A DNA stretch of 64,000 nucleotides from Amycolatopsis sp. EV170708-02-1 (GCF_022479115.1 NZ_CP092497.1:5766001-5830000); one strand, 5' to 3'; positions 16,928 through 25,689 are shown, counted from the first letter of the stretch. Translations and numbers: made by a program. The notes: generated by a model not told the origin, from the letters alone.

Positions 16928-18256
16928 GTGCAAGACACCTATCTCGCATCGGCGACAGACCCGAACCTGATGCTCGTGCTCAAAGTCCTGCCCGCCATCG
17001 TGGTCATTCTCATCGCCTCGGCGATCTGCGGACGGCTCGCGATCTTGATCAAACAGCCCCGCGTTCTGGGAGAGATGGTCGCGGGCGTCCTGCTCGGTCC
17101 GACCTTGTTCGGCGCGCTGTTCCCCGAGGCGCAGCGCGCCATCTTCACCGCCGACGTCAAACCCATCCTCTACGTCCTGAGCACCATCGGCCTCACTGTG
17201 TTCATGTTCCTCGTCGGCGCCGGGCTCGACCACGGCCCCAAGGAAGGCAAGAGCCGCGCGGGCCGCAACGGTGCCGTCCTGGCGATCTCGGGAATCGTCC
17301 CGTCACTGGTGCTCGGCGCGGCCGCCGGTCTGCTGTTGTTCGACAAGCTTTCGCGTCCGGACGTCGGAAAATTCGAGTTCGCGATGTTCGTGGGCGGCGC
17401 GCTGTCCATCACCGCGTTCCCCATGCTCGCCCGCATCCTCTACGAGCGGAAACTGCAGAACTCCCGGCTGGGCCGCCTCACGCTCGTCGGGGCCTCGATC
17501 GACGACGCGATGGCCTGGTGCTTCCTGGCGGTGCTCTCCGCGATGCACGCGAACGCAGGCCTCGGCAGTGCCCTGGTGACGATCGGCCTCTCGGCGGTGT
17601 TCGTTGTGCTGATGCTGACCGTCGTCTCTCGTCTCCTGCGGCCGCTGGGCGAGAAGGTCGAACGAACCGGGCGGATGGGCTTCGACCAGCTGTACATCGT
17701 CATCGGCGTGATCCTGCTCGCCGGGTTCTTCACCGACTTCATCGGGATCTACTCCGTGTTCGGCGGCTTCATCGCCGGCCTGGCGATGCCGCGCAACGCC
17801 GCCTTCCGCAAGGCGCTGCAGGACAAGATGATGGACGTCACCTGCGTCCTGCTGCTGCCGATCTTCTTCGCGTTCTCCGGCCTCAACACCCAGCTCAACG
17901 GGCTCGCGGGCTGGGCGATGATCCTGCCGTTCCTCGTCATCCTCATCGCCGGCTTCGTCGGCAAGTACTTCGGCTGCGCGCTCGCGATGCGCAGCATCGG
18001 GTTCTCCTGGCGTGAGTCCTACGCCGTGGGAGGCCTGATGAACGCCCGCGGGCTGATGATCCTCATCTTCATCAACATCGGCCTCGCCCAGCAGATGATC
18101 ACCCAGGAACTGTTCTCCATGCTGGTGCTCGTCGCCGTCATCACCACGGCGCTGGCCGTACCCCTGTATCGATGGGCGATCCCCACCAAGCACGAACAGG
18201 CACTCGTGCACGGCGAATTCGTACCGGACAAGCAGAAAGAACCGGCCCTGGTCTAG
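16928..18256 (+). CDS. CPA2-family cation:proton antiporter
   Basis: 442 aa; GTG start with AGGGGGA upstream. About 12-13 membrane helices of the Na+/H+ exchanger fold. The N-terminal signature IKQPRVLGEMVAGVLLGPT and the paired aspartates in GASIDDAMAWCF mark the CPA2/KefB-like group. There is no RCK/TrkA-N domain at the C-terminus, so nucleotide or thiol gating would need another subunit. Last gene of the OsmC operon, ended by a strong hairpin. It may exchange K+ or Na+ for protons in response to the stress sensed by the TetR regulator. Confidence 0.82.
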   Translation: MQDTYLASATDPNLMLVLKVLPAIVVILIASAICGRLAILIKQPRVLGEMVAGVLLGPTLFGALFPEAQRAIFTADVKPILYVLSTIGLTVFMFLVGAGLDHGPKEGKSRAGRNGAVLAISGIVPSLVLGAAAGLLLFDKLSRPDVGKFEFAMFVGGALSITAFPMLARILYERKLQNSRLGRLTLVGASIDDAMAWCFLAVLSAMHANAGLGSALVTIGLSAVFVVLMLTVVSRLLRPLGEKVERTGRMGFDQLYIVIGVILLAGFFTDFIGIYSVFGGFIAGLAMPRNAAFRKALQDKMMDVTCVLLLPIFFAFSGLNTQLNGLAGWAMILPFLVILIAGFVGKYFGCALAMRSIGFSWRESYAVGGLMNARGLMILIFINIGLAQQMITQELFSMLVLVAVITTALAVPLYRWAIPTKHEQALVHGEFVPDKQKEPALV

Positions 18257-18265
18257 CGCGGAAAC

Positions 18266-18302
18266 GTGGTGTGCCACCGGCGACCTCCCGGTGGCACACC
18301 AC
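18266..18302. terminator. Bidirectional hairpin between convergent genes
   Basis: A perfect 15-bp stem (GTGGTGTGCCACCGG and its complement) with a 7-base loop. It lies between the antiporter stop and the convergent AhpD-like gene stop. No T-tract, as is common in actinomycetes. Confidence 0.75.
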
Positions 18303-18310
18303 ACTGTCCG

Positions 18311-18862
18311 TCAGGGGCGCTTCCACTCCTGCTGTTCCCACGCCGGATCGAGCGGGGTATGGGCGATGTGGTTGGTGTAGTTGGACAAAGTCTTCATGCC
18401 CACGCCGAGGATCACGTCCATCACATTGCGCTTGGTGTAACCCGCGGCCAGGAATTCCTCGACGTCCTCATCCGAAACCCAACCCTGGTTCGCGACCATC
18501 GACGCGGTGAAGCGCCGCGCAGCGTCCAGCTTATCGTCGGCCAGCGGTTTGCTTTCCCGCAAGGCGGTCACCGTGTCACTGTCCACACCGGACTTCAAGG
18601 CCAAGGTGGAATGCGCGGCGACGCAGTACTCGCAGCCGTTCTGGACGCTGGCGGTGATCCAGACGACGTGCTTCGCCCTGACCGGAAGGGAAGACTTGCC
18701 GAACAGTTCCGCCAAGGCGTTGTACCCGGCCAGCAGCTCCGGCGACTCGGCCATCACCGCGTTCAGCGTCGTGATGAAACCCATGCGCCGTTTCGCCGAC
18801 TCCAGATGGGGCCGGGAGTCTTCGGGCGCGCTGGCCTCATCGTGCAGGGTGAACTCGGGCAT
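18311..18862 (-). CDS. Carboxymuconolactone decarboxylase / AhpD-like peroxidase-related protein
   Basis: 183 aa; strong AAGGAG before the ATG at 18862. The AhpD core motif CEYCVAAH is intact (Cys77, Cys80, His84), preceded by VVWITASVQNG. This redox-active Cys pair plus His is that of the AhpD-type alkylhydroperoxidase group. It is transcribed after the TetR gene (11-bp gap) and converges with the OsmC operon, so it likely belongs to the same regulon and assists in peroxide or electrophile removal. Confidence 0.82.
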   Translation of the reverse strand: MPEFTLHDEASAPEDSRPHLESAKRRMGFITTLNAVMAESPELLAGYNALAELFGKSSLPVRAKHVVWITASVQNGCEYCVAAHSTLALKSGVDSDTVTALRESKPLADDKLDAARRFTASMVANQGWVSDEDVEEFLAAGYTKRNVMDVILGVGMKTLSNYTNHIAHTPLDPAWEQQEWKRP

Positions 18863-18873
18863 CCGAACTCCTT

Positions 18874-19461
18874 TCAGGCGGCCAGCAGGCTGATCGTGGC
18901 CGACACGGTTTCCTTGAGCGTGTCCGGTTCCGCGCCCGCGCGAGACCGGAGATTGACGCCGTATGCCAGTAACGCCAGCATGTCGGCCGCCGCGGCCGCC
19001 GACACCTCCGGCCGCACCTGACCTGCCGCCGCCGCGTGCTCCACAGCGGTGCGCATCGCGGCACGCAGCTGGTCGTGATGCAGATGCAAGACGTCACGCA
19101 CGTCGGGGTCGTCGTTCTCGCCGTTCGCGTGAGCGTTGGAGATCATGCACCCCCAGCGCGCGTACTCCCCGGAGCACCGCGTCGTTATCAGCCCGTCGAA
19201 GAAGTCCGAGATCGCCGGCAAGCCCCGGGTGTCCTCGGTGAGCCGCCGCATGATCGGCTGGGAGCGCTGCGTGACATAGCGGCGCAGCGCCGCCACGTAG
19301 AGATCGCGCTTACCGCCGAACGTCGAATACAGACTCGACCGGTTCACCCCGGTCGCGGTCACGATGTCCTGCACCCCGGTGGAATCCACACCCTGGCGCC
19401 AGAACAACCGCACGGCGGAGTCGAGTACCGCGTCCGGATCGAAGTGCTTCACGTCGGGCAT
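18874..19461 (-). CDS. TetR-family repressor with NemR-like cysteine
   Basis: 195 aa from the ATG at 19461; a GTG two codons earlier is possible. The HTH is at about 28-50 (VQDIVTATGVNRSSLYSTFG). The ligand domain has the NemR/YxaF-type wording with RWGCMISNA. The cysteine there lies at residue 105 here (107 from the GTG), close to the redox-sensing Cys106 of E. coli NemR. The operator 19471-19500 lies directly before the start, and a related palindrome precedes the OsmC operon. Inferred role: repressor released by electrophiles or oxidants, controlling itself, the AhpD-like gene and the 12.9-18.3 kb operon. Confidence 0.82.
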   Translation of the reverse strand: MPDVKHFDPDAVLDSAVRLFWRQGVDSTGVQDIVTATGVNRSSLYSTFGGKRDLYVAALRRYVTQRSQPIMRRLTEDTRGLPAISDFFDGLITTRCSGEYARWGCMISNAHANGENDDPDVRDVLHLHHDQLRAAMRTAVEHAAAAGQVRPEVSAAAAADMLALLAYGVNLRSRAGAEPDTLKETVSATISLLAA

Positions 19462-19470
19462 AGTCACCCC

Positions 19471-19500
19471 GCTATCTTGAAACGTTCATTCCAAGATAGC
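19471..19500. promoter_or_regulatory. TetR autoregulatory operator
   Basis: A 30-bp palindrome with perfect 9-bp arms GCTATCTTG and CAAGATAGC, starting ten bases before the TetR start codon. Its minus-strand core TGGAATGAACGTTTCA matches the core at 12703-12718 in 12 of 16 positions. Confidence 0.65.
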
Positions 19501-19528
19501 GCCCTTTCGGGCAGCCCGCAAGCCACCA

Positions 19529-19545
19529 TCCAGGATCGTCCACGA
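19529..19545 (+). promoter_or_regulatory. Second copy of the 17-bp shared motif
   Basis: Exact repeat of 12777-12793 (TCCAGGATCGTCCACGA), 28 bp beyond the TetR palindrome. Its orientation would serve a plus-strand transcript starting before the small frame at 19585. Confidence 0.4.
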
Positions 19546-19584
19546 ACGTGGACACCCTGCCGGTGGCGGCCGGACTCTGAGCAG

Positions 19585-19731
19585 ATGACCAAAGTTCCCG
19601 TCCTATGGAGCATCGCCTACAACCCGAAGAACAACATCCTGACCCGGCTGGCAGCCCGCGCGACCCTGCGGGCACTCACGTTCCTGCGCGCACTCGCTCA
19701 AGCCGACCACGACACATTCGTTGTCCTATAA
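19585..19731 (+). CDS. Possible 48-aa protein or gene remnant
   Basis: ATG at 19585 encodes 48 residues: TKVPVLWSIAYNPKNNI, then LTRLAARATLRALTFLRALA and a short acidic tail. No homology is recognised. It is basic, partly amphipathic and follows the palindrome/17-mer arrangement seen before the OsmC gene, which favours a transcribed gene. It lacks a strong ribosome binding site and could be the 5' scrap of a longer lost gene. Confidence 0.3.
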   Translation: MTKVPVLWSIAYNPKNNILTRLAARATLRALTFLRALAQADHDTFVVL

Positions 19732-20126
19732 GACATATACGAAGCCGATCGACGCCCCCAGCGTTTGCAACCTCATGGGCTTGAGCACCGTTGGGGTCGC
19801 GGCCCCGCAGATCCGCGGGCGGTCCGGCGCGACCCGCGCGCTTGCGCGACCAAGCGCGCGAATCACTCCCGTCACCCTCCACACGAGGACGACCGGACGC
19901 GACCCACTGGATCACACGGCACGGAACAGCAGGATTGTTGAATTGGATGGGCGGTTCGCGACTAACCGTAGACCGTGTTGGGTTCCACTGTGGACACCGT
20001 CCTGGCCATGACTATCGCCACGGGAAGACAGTGCTCGTTTCAAACGTGCGAACTACGACTCGAGGCCTTGCCGCTCCCTACCCGGGGCGGTTCGTGCATC
20101 AAAACATCCACGGTAGACACCATCGC
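19732..20126. other. No confident gene
   Basis: About 395 bases without a convincing coding frame. A plus-strand frame contains THWITRHGTAGLLNWMGG and HGKTVLVSNVRTT, which looks like degraded coding sequence, but I cannot assign it. Confidence 0.4.
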
Positions 20127-20510
20127 TTAGCTGACGGGGCTGCGGCGCTCGAGGAAGACGATGCCGTGCCAGACGCCGTCGCGTCGGGCGATGCGTTCGC
20201 GGATGCCGACGGTGCGGTAGCCGGCGCTGTGGCGCAAGGCGATGCTGGCGCGGTTGTCGGTGAAGATCGAGGTCTGCAACGTCCAGAGCCCGGCGGCGTC
20301 GGCTTCGGTGACCTGCTTGAAGAGCATCGCCTTGCCCACGCCGCGGCCACGATGGGATTCGGCGACGTAGACCGATGTCTCGGCGACTCCCTGGTAGCAC
20401 TCGCTCGGCGAGACCGGGGTGACGGCGGTCCAGCCGGCGACCTCGCCGTCGATTTCGGCGCCCCAGCGGTCTTCGACTCCGGCGAGGCCGACGCGGCGCG
20501 AAGCTGTCAA
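20127..20510 (-). pseudogene. GNAT acetyltransferase, phosphinothricin-acetyltransferase type, 5'-truncated
   Basis: 127 residues covering the C-terminal three quarters of a PAT-like GNAT domain: GEVAGWTAVTPVSP, VAETSVYVAESHRGRGVGKA (acetyl-CoA loop RGRGVG) and HSAGYRTVGIRERIARRDGVW. Family proteins are about 165-175 aa and begin with an IRPA..DA segment that is missing here. Upstream of the frame lies a divergent truncated ArsR gene, so a deletion joined the two fragments. Catalytic core is mostly present but a functional start is doubtful. Confidence 0.6.
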
Positions 20511-20783
20511 GGCGCTGTCCGACCCCGGTGCGGATCAGCCTGCTGTCACTGGTCCGCTACTCCCCCGGCGGCGAGGCGTGCTTCTGCGATCTCGCCGAAG
20601 AGTTCGACTTGCCGCAGCCCTCACTTAGCCAGCACCTGCGCGTGCTGGTCTCCGCAGGCATCCTCGAGCGGGAACGCCGCGGCACCTGGAGCTGGTACAG
20701 CGTCGTCCCCGAACCCCTCGAAACCTTGAGTGACCTGCTCCCCGCGGGCGGGCCGCTCGCCGACCGGCTCGCTACGCCGCACT
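20497..20783 (+). pseudogene. ArsR-family repressor, frameshifted fragment
   Basis: Reads VKALSDP and then, after one extra C near 20523, VRISLLSLVRYSPGGEACFC. It continues CDLAEEFDLPQPSLSQHLRV and ERRGTWSWYSVVPEPLETLS. The ACFC/CDL cysteines match the metalloid site of typical arsenic ArsR repressors. The 5' end is lost at the junction with the GNAT fragment and the 3' end fuses into a monooxygenase fragment. The single-base insertion is in a C run and could be a sequencing error; the missing 5' end is not. Confidence 0.65.
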
Positions 20784-21693
20784 CCCCGATCTTCCGTTTC
20801 CCGCAGACCCCGAGTCGTATCCGGGCAAAGACCAGGTGGCCGACTACCTGGCCACCTACGCGTCCGGGATCATTCCCGGCGGTCTTCCCATCCAGTCCGC
20901 CACCGCGGTCACCGCACTGACCCGCACGGGCCGGATCTTCGATCTCGCCACCACCGCGGGCCCGGTCCGGGCACGCCAGGTCCTGGTGGCCACCGGACCC
21001 TTCCAGAAACCGGCGATCCCCACCTGCGCGACCGGGTTCGCTTCCGATGTTCTCCAACGGCACAGCAGCGCCTACCGCGATCCCGCACCATTCGGTGGGA
21101 GGCGGGTCCTGGTCGTCGGGGGCGGCAACTCCGGTTTCCAGATCGCCGCCGAACTGGCCGCCGCGCCGGTCACCTTGGCGGTCGGGACGCGCAATGCCTG
21201 CGTCCCGCAACGGATCCTGGGCCGCGACCTGTTCTGGTGGCAGATCCACACCGGTTTGATCGCCGCGCCGGCCACCTCACGCCGCGGCCGGTGGATGCGC
21301 CGCGGTGAAGGAGCCGTCATCGGGCACAGCCGCCGGTCCCTTCTCCGGCGCGGCGTCACCTTCCGCCCCCGGCTGCTACAAGCGCACGGGCACATCGCCG
21401 TCTTCGCCGACGGACAGTCCGCCCACGTCGACGCCGTCGTGTGGGCGACCGGCTTCCGGCAAGACCACACCTGGGTACACATCCCGGACGCGCTCACCGG
21501 TGGACGGCTACGCCATCACGGCGCGCACACCCCGGTCGACGGACTCTACGTTCTCGGCCTGCCATGGCAGCGCACCGCCGGCTCGGCGCTGCTCGGTTTC
21601 GTCGGCCACGACGCCGCCCACCTCGCCCGGCACATCCTCGAACGCCACCGCCACGGCACGGAGCCCCGATCGAACGAGTTCCGGGAAGCCTGA
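20784..21693 (+). pseudogene. Flavin-containing monooxygenase (ArsO-like), 5'-truncated
   Basis: Starts abruptly at YAALPDLPFPADPESYPGKD, a segment that normally lies about 50-60 residues into ArsO-like flavoproteins, and continues to a normal C-terminus. The NADPH Rossmann motif RVLVVGGGNSGFQIAAELA is intact, and [12 protein letters not shown] is the usual FMO motif. The N-terminal FAD-binding GxGxxG is missing, so the product should be inactive. A downstream GTG at 20836 would give 285 aa. Adjacent ArsR and monooxygenase pieces suggest a former arsenic-resistance operon collapsed by an internal deletion. Confidence 0.65.
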
Positions 21694-21768
21694 CGCGACC
21701 TGTCGAGTTACGGTCGAGCCGTTCGTCATCCTCTTCGACGAATCGACACCGCCCGAGCTGGAGGACAC

Positions 21769-22143
21769 GTGCAGTACATGCTGCTGATCTACAACTGCGA
21801 CCGGCCCGAACCCACGGATCCGGCGTTCCCCGAGGCGCTCGCCAGAGTGAACGCCTTCGCCGAGGAGTGCCGCCGCCGCGGCGTGTTCGTCGCCGGGCAT
21901 CCGCTCCAAAGCGAGCACACCGCCACCACGGTCAGCGTCCGCGACGGCAAGACCTTGATCACCGACGGCCCCTTCCCCGAGACCCACGAACACCTCGGCG
22001 GCGCCTACATCCTCGACTGCCGCAACCTCGACGAAGCACTCGAACTGGCCGCACTTTGCCCGCTGGCCGAGGTGGGCACGATCGAAGTCCGCCCGATCGC
22101 CGGAGTTCCCGACCTCGACCACCGGCCCTCGGCCGGAGTATGA
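21769..22143 (+). CDS. YCII-related DGPF protein
   Basis: 124 aa; GTG start behind GGAGGACAC. Ferredoxin-like YCII domain starting [10 protein letters not shown] with the family hallmark DGPF at residues 66-69 ([17 protein letters not shown]). DGPF proteins are genomic partners of ECF42 sigma factors, and the next gene is exactly that, overlapping by ATGA. Biochemical role is not established in the family. Confidence 0.88.
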   Translation: MQYMLLIYNCDRPEPTDPAFPEALARVNAFAEECRRRGVFVAGHPLQSEHTATTVSVRDGKTLITDGPFPETHEHLGGAYILDCRNLDEALELAALCPLAEVGTIEVRPIAGVPDLDHRPSAGV

Positions 22144-23381
22144 GCGCGGCGGCGGTCCTGCGGGAGGTCTACCGCGAACACAGGTCACGCATGCTCGCGG
22201 CACTGGTGCGCGTCCTCGGCGATTTCGAGCTGGCCGAGGACGCGCTGCAGGACGCGTGCGCGCTCGCCCTGCGCAAATGGGACGCCACCGTGCCGGACGA
22301 TCCGGTGGCCTGGCTATTGACCGCGGCCCGCAACAGCGCGATCGACCGGCTCCGGCGTGCCCGCACTGGCCGGGACAAGCTCGCCGATCTGGGACCGCGA
22401 CCGGAGGCGACGACCATGAACCTCGACGAGAGCAGCCTGCTCGGCGTCGGCGACGAGCGGCTCAGCCTCATCTTCACCTGCTGCCATCCCGCCCTGGCCG
22501 AAGAAGCCCGCGTCGCGCTGACGCTGCAAGCCGTGGCCGGGATGACCGCCGGGCAGATCGCCCGCACCTTCCTCGTCGCCGAACCCACACTCGCCCAGCG
22601 CCTGGTGCGGGCCAAACGCAAGATCCGCGACGCGGGCATCAGCCTCGATGTTCCCGCCGACCACCTACTGCCCGAGCGGCTCTCCGGCGTGCTTGCGGTG
22701 ATCTACCTGATCTTCACCCGCGGCTACACCGCCGGCGGCGACGAGCCGGAGTACCGGGAACTGCAGCAGGAGGCAATCCGCCTCGCCAAACTCGTCGCCA
22801 CCCTCATGCCCGACGAACCGGAACCTCCTGCCCTGGTCGCGCTGCTGCTGATCCACCACTCGCGCTCGGCCGCCCGGTACACACCGGCCGGGGACGTGGT
22901 CCTGCTCGAGGACCAGGACCGGTCACGCTGGGACCGCGCCGAGATCGCCGAAGCCGTCCGGCTCCTGGACCGCGCCCTGCGATTCGGGACGCCCGGGCCG
23001 TATCTCCTGCAGGCGACCATCGCGGTCCTGCACGCCCAGGCACCGACAGCGGAGGAGACGAACTGGTCCGCGATCGCCGCGCTGTACGAGCAGCTGCTCG
23101 CGGCGACCCCGTCGCCGGTGGTCGCGCTCAACCACGCCGTGGCGGTTGCCATGGCCACCACTCCGGACGAAGGTCTGGCGTTGATCGACCGCATCGAGGG
23201 CCTCGACGGCTACCACTTGCTGCACGCCGCCCGCGCCGACCTCCTGCGCCGTCTCGGCCGCACCGACGACGCGGTCGCGGCGTACCGGCGTGCGCACGAG
23301 CTCGCCACCAACCCCGCCGACCAGCGCTACCTCGCCGGCCGCATGCGCGCTCTCGAGAAAGCCGGAAACTCGATGAACTGA
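22140..23381 (+). CDS. ECF42-type RNA polymerase sigma factor with C-terminal extension
   Basis: 413 aa, coupled to the DGPF gene. Region 2 ([20 protein letters not shown], then [15 protein letters not shown]) and region 4 ([18 protein letters not shown], then [20 protein letters not shown]) are clear. They are followed by about 230 residues of helical, TPR-like sequence ([34 protein letters not shown]). No anti-sigma gene is adjacent, as expected for ECF42, whose extension is thought to be regulatory. It probably drives its own operon including the DGPF protein. Confidence 0.88.
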   Translation: MSAAAVLREVYREHRSRMLAALVRVLGDFELAEDALQDACALALRKWDATVPDDPVAWLLTAARNSAIDRLRRARTGRDKLADLGPRPEATTMNLDESSLLGVGDERLSLIFTCCHPALAEEARVALTLQAVAGMTAGQIARTFLVAEPTLAQRLVRAKRKIRDAGISLDVPADHLLPERLSGVLAVIYLIFTRGYTAGGDEPEYRELQQEAIRLAKLVATLMPDEPEPPALVALLLIHHSRSAARYTPAGDVVLLEDQDRSRWDRAEIAEAVRLLDRALRFGTPGPYLLQATIAVLHAQAPTAEETNWSAIAALYEQLLAATPSPVVALNHAVAVAMATTPDEGLALIDRIEGLDGYHLLHAARADLLRRLGRTDDAVAAYRRAHELATNPADQRYLAGRMRALEKAGNSMN

Positions 23382-23451
23382 GCTGTCGAGAAGCCCGGCG
23401 GCCGTTCGTCCTCTGGTGCGTCAACCGACGATGCACCGAAAGGACCCACCC

Positions 23452-23946
23452 ATGAGCAGCACTTCCCAAGCCGTGACCTCCGTGCAGGCCGACATCGTCG
23501 TCGATGTCGGCCAGGAGAACGCCTTCCGCGTGTTCACCGAACGGTTCGACGAGATCAAGCCTCGCGAGCACAACCTGCTCGCGACGCCGATCGAGCGGAC
23601 AGTGCTGGAGCCTCGCGCCGACGGCACCGTGTACGACGTCGGCTCCGACGGCAGCCGCTGCACCTGGGCGCGGGTTCTGGCGTACGAGCCGTCGGAGCGG
23701 CTGGTCCTCAGCTGGGACATCAGCCCGCGCTGGCAACTGGAGACCGATCCCGGCCACGCCAGCGAGGTCGAGCTCCGGTTCATCGCCGATGGTGCCGAGC
23801 GCACCCGGGTCGCGCTCGAACACCGGCATCTCGACCGGCATGGCGAGGGCTGGGAGAGCTTCACGAGCCTCGGTGCCGGCTCGGGCTGGCCGCTGTATCT
23901 CGAGCGGTTCCGCGCCGCGACACGACGGGATGCCGCCGGGGACTGA
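23452..23946 (+). CDS. SRPBCC / AHSA1-family protein
   Basis: 164 aa from the ATG at 23452 (AAAGGA upstream); an in-frame ATG 12 codons earlier lacks such a site. START-like fold of the activator-of-Hsp90 ATPase family: VQADIVVDVGQENAFRVFTE, then VLAYEPSERLVLSWDI and a C-terminal SFTSLGAGSGWPLYLERF. Such proteins bind small hydrophobic ligands and often follow ECF42 or ArsR genes. It starts 70 bases after the sigma gene and may share its transcript. Confidence 0.75.
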   Translation: MSSTSQAVTSVQADIVVDVGQENAFRVFTERFDEIKPREHNLLATPIERTVLEPRADGTVYDVGSDGSRCTWARVLAYEPSERLVLSWDISPRWQLETDPGHASEVELRFIADGAERTRVALEHRHLDRHGEGWESFTSLGAGSGWPLYLERFRAATRRDAAGD

Positions 23947-23997
23947 AGCGGATACCGTCCACACCGGACCCGATCCCAGCGGCAGCGGAGAGGCCAT

Positions 23998-24336
23998 ATG
24001 AGCACAGGCACCGACGACTCGCACCGCTATCGCGCGGAAACGTTGCGCTCGGCGATGGCCGGCGACACCGGAATCACCGAGGTCGCACTGCGGACCGCGG
24101 TAGCGGCCCGCAGTGCGGGCGGGCCGCCTGTTGCCGAACCGTACGACGATCTGGCCTGGCAGATCGGTGACGCCTCCTACCGGGTGACCGACGCCGAGCT
24201 CGCTGCCGTCCGGCGGGCGGCCGGCAGCGACAAGGCCGCGTTCGAGATCGTCATGTCCGCCTGCATTGGGGCGGGTATGGCCCGGTGGGACGCCGCCACC
24301 CGAATACTCGCGGAGGCGACCGATGCGCCTTCCTGA
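23998..24336 (+). CDS. Hypothetical protein linked to an AhpD-like gene
   Basis: 112 aa, ATG at 23998. Soluble and Ala-rich; contains DDLAWQIGDASYRVTDAELA and FEIVMSACIGAGMARWDAA. Not recognised as a named family. Its 3' end overlaps the next gene by 14 bases, so the two are translationally coupled. The pairing with a carboxymuconolactone-decarboxylase-type protein suggests that they form a complex or act in one step. Confidence 0.6.
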   Translation: MSTGTDDSHRYRAETLRSAMAGDTGITEVALRTAVAARSAGGPPVAEPYDDLAWQIGDASYRVTDAELAAVRRAAGSDKAAFEIVMSACIGAGMARWDAATRILAEATDAPS

Positions 24337-24904
24337 AGTCGAACGCGGAGACGGTCTCCGCACCAGGATGCTGATCCGGGTCATCTCCCTGGCGCTGGGA
24401 GCGCGCCTCCCGGACGCGGCCCGCGTTGCCTTCTACCACAAGGGCTTTGTCGGCACAGCGCTCGGCGCGTGGACGCAGGATGCGATGCGCGGACCGAGCG
24501 AGTGGTCCGTGGCGGAGCGCGAACTGATGGCCGCGATGGTCGCCAAATGGAACTCGTGCCCGTTCTGCGTCGGAGCTCACCGGGCCATAGCCGTGCACGG
24601 AATGGACAAGGCGGTGGCCGACGCGGCCCTCGCCGACTACCACACCGCGCCGATCTCGGACCCCCTGCACGCCACACTCACCGTCCTGGAAACCGTGACC
24701 CTGCGTCCTGACGAACTGGAGGCCAGGCAAGTCCAAGCGGCGCTCGCCGCAGGTGCCACCCGGCAACAGCTCGAAGACGCGGCCGCGGTCGCAGCCGTGT
24801 TCAACATCGTCACCCGCTACGCCAACGCGTTGGACTTCGCCATCCCAACCGACGCCGAGTTCGACAAGGCCGCCGTAATGATGCTCAAACGCGGCTACTC
24901 CTAA
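24323..24904 (+). CDS. Carboxymuconolactone decarboxylase / AhpD-like protein
   Basis: 193 aa; ATG at 24323 inside the end of the previous gene. Contains KWNSCPFCVGAHRAIA with the AhpD catalytic set Cys79, Cys82, His86. A longer N-terminal helical extension precedes it (LIRVISLALGARLPDAARVA). Predicted alkylhydroperoxidase-like or peroxidase-related enzyme. Third gene of this family in the window, counting 18.3 and 57.6 kb. Confidence 0.78.
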   Translation: MRLPEVERGDGLRTRMLIRVISLALGARLPDAARVAFYHKGFVGTALGAWTQDAMRGPSEWSVAERELMAAMVAKWNSCPFCVGAHRAIAVHGMDKAVADAALADYHTAPISDPLHATLTVLETVTLRPDELEARQVQAALAAGATRQQLEDAAAVAAVFNIVTRYANALDFAIPTDAEFDKAAVMMLKRGYS

Positions 24905-25116
24905 CCCCCAGTGGATTGTCGAATCAGCGTGATCGCAGCACCCGATGGCGGCTGTCTGGAGTTCACCACATCGCCGACCGTGGCGATGGCGTCGCGCAGC
25001 TTGTGCGTGTCGTGCCGGATCTGCACCGTGTTTTCGCCACAGCGCAAAGGCCTGGAATTCGGTCGACGCTCGTCGCGATGCTGCTCATACGGCTAACGAA
25101 CTCAGAGGGGAAGACC

Positions 25117-25509
25117 ATGACGAGCAGGCGCTTCGCCACATTCACCGGAGCGGTCGTCGGGCTGGCGATCACAGCTTTGACAGGGAGCGCCGCGCACGCG
25201 ACGCCTCACTCCGAGGGCGCCAAGGCCGATAAGTGCGTGAACCTCGGCAACAGCGGCCGGGTCTGCCACCAAGACAAGGGCGATTGGTTCAGGGTCGAGG
25301 ACCTGCGCAAGGACGGCTATGGCGTCTGGGGTTTTCTCGGTCGTTCCGATCATGAGAAGCCTGTCCTGGCCAGCAATTACGCGGGCGGCAAGGGCGAAAT
25401 TGCGTTCTTCCAATACAACATCAAGGAAGGCAAGCGGTACAGGCTCGGCCTGTGCACCATGAAGAGTATGGACGTCGTCAAATGCGACGAGGCAAACCTC
25501 TACGAGTAG
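25117..25509 (+). CDS. Small secreted protein
   Basis: 130 aa; ATG with GAGGGG upstream. A clear signal peptide: basic MTSRRF, hydrophobic AVVGLAITALTG and cleavage after AHA. The mature part is about 100 residues with four cysteines (KCVNLGN, VCHQDKG, LGLCTMK, KCDEANL), probably two disulfides, and the phrase YNIKEGKRYRLGL. No family recognised. The 3' flank contains half of a terminator hairpin that an insertion sequence has split. Confidence 0.7.
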   Translation: MTSRRFATFTGAVVGLAITALTGSAAHATPHSEGAKADKCVNLGNSGRVCHQDKGDWFRVEDLRKDGYGVWGFLGRSDHEKPVLASNYAGGKGEIAFFQYNIKEGKRYRLGLCTMKSMDVVKCDEANLYE

Positions 25510-25659
25510 TTGCTCGGTCAGGCCAAGCTGGTGACCGCAGGACGGCGTCGAACCTGCACGCCCTCCTTCCACCGCCAACCTGGGGAGCCGCCGCATCGAG
25601 CGCGGCCCCACAGGGCCACGCTCTCCCAGGACAACCGCTGCCGAATGCCACGTCGCATG

Positions 25660-25675
25660 GCTGTGAGGGACTTCC
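25660..25675. terminator. Left arm of a terminator hairpin split by the IS
   Basis: GCTGTGAGGGACTTCC here is exactly complementary to 27015-27030. Removing the IS and one target duplication rebuilds a 16-bp stem with a 13-base loop between two convergent secreted-protein genes. Confidence 0.75.
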
Positions 25676-25689
25676 CGTACTAAGCACCG
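25675..25689 (+). repeat. Left 15-bp target site duplication
   Basis: CCGTACTAAGCACCG, identical to 27001-27015, directly flanking the insertion sequence. Confidence 0.85.
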
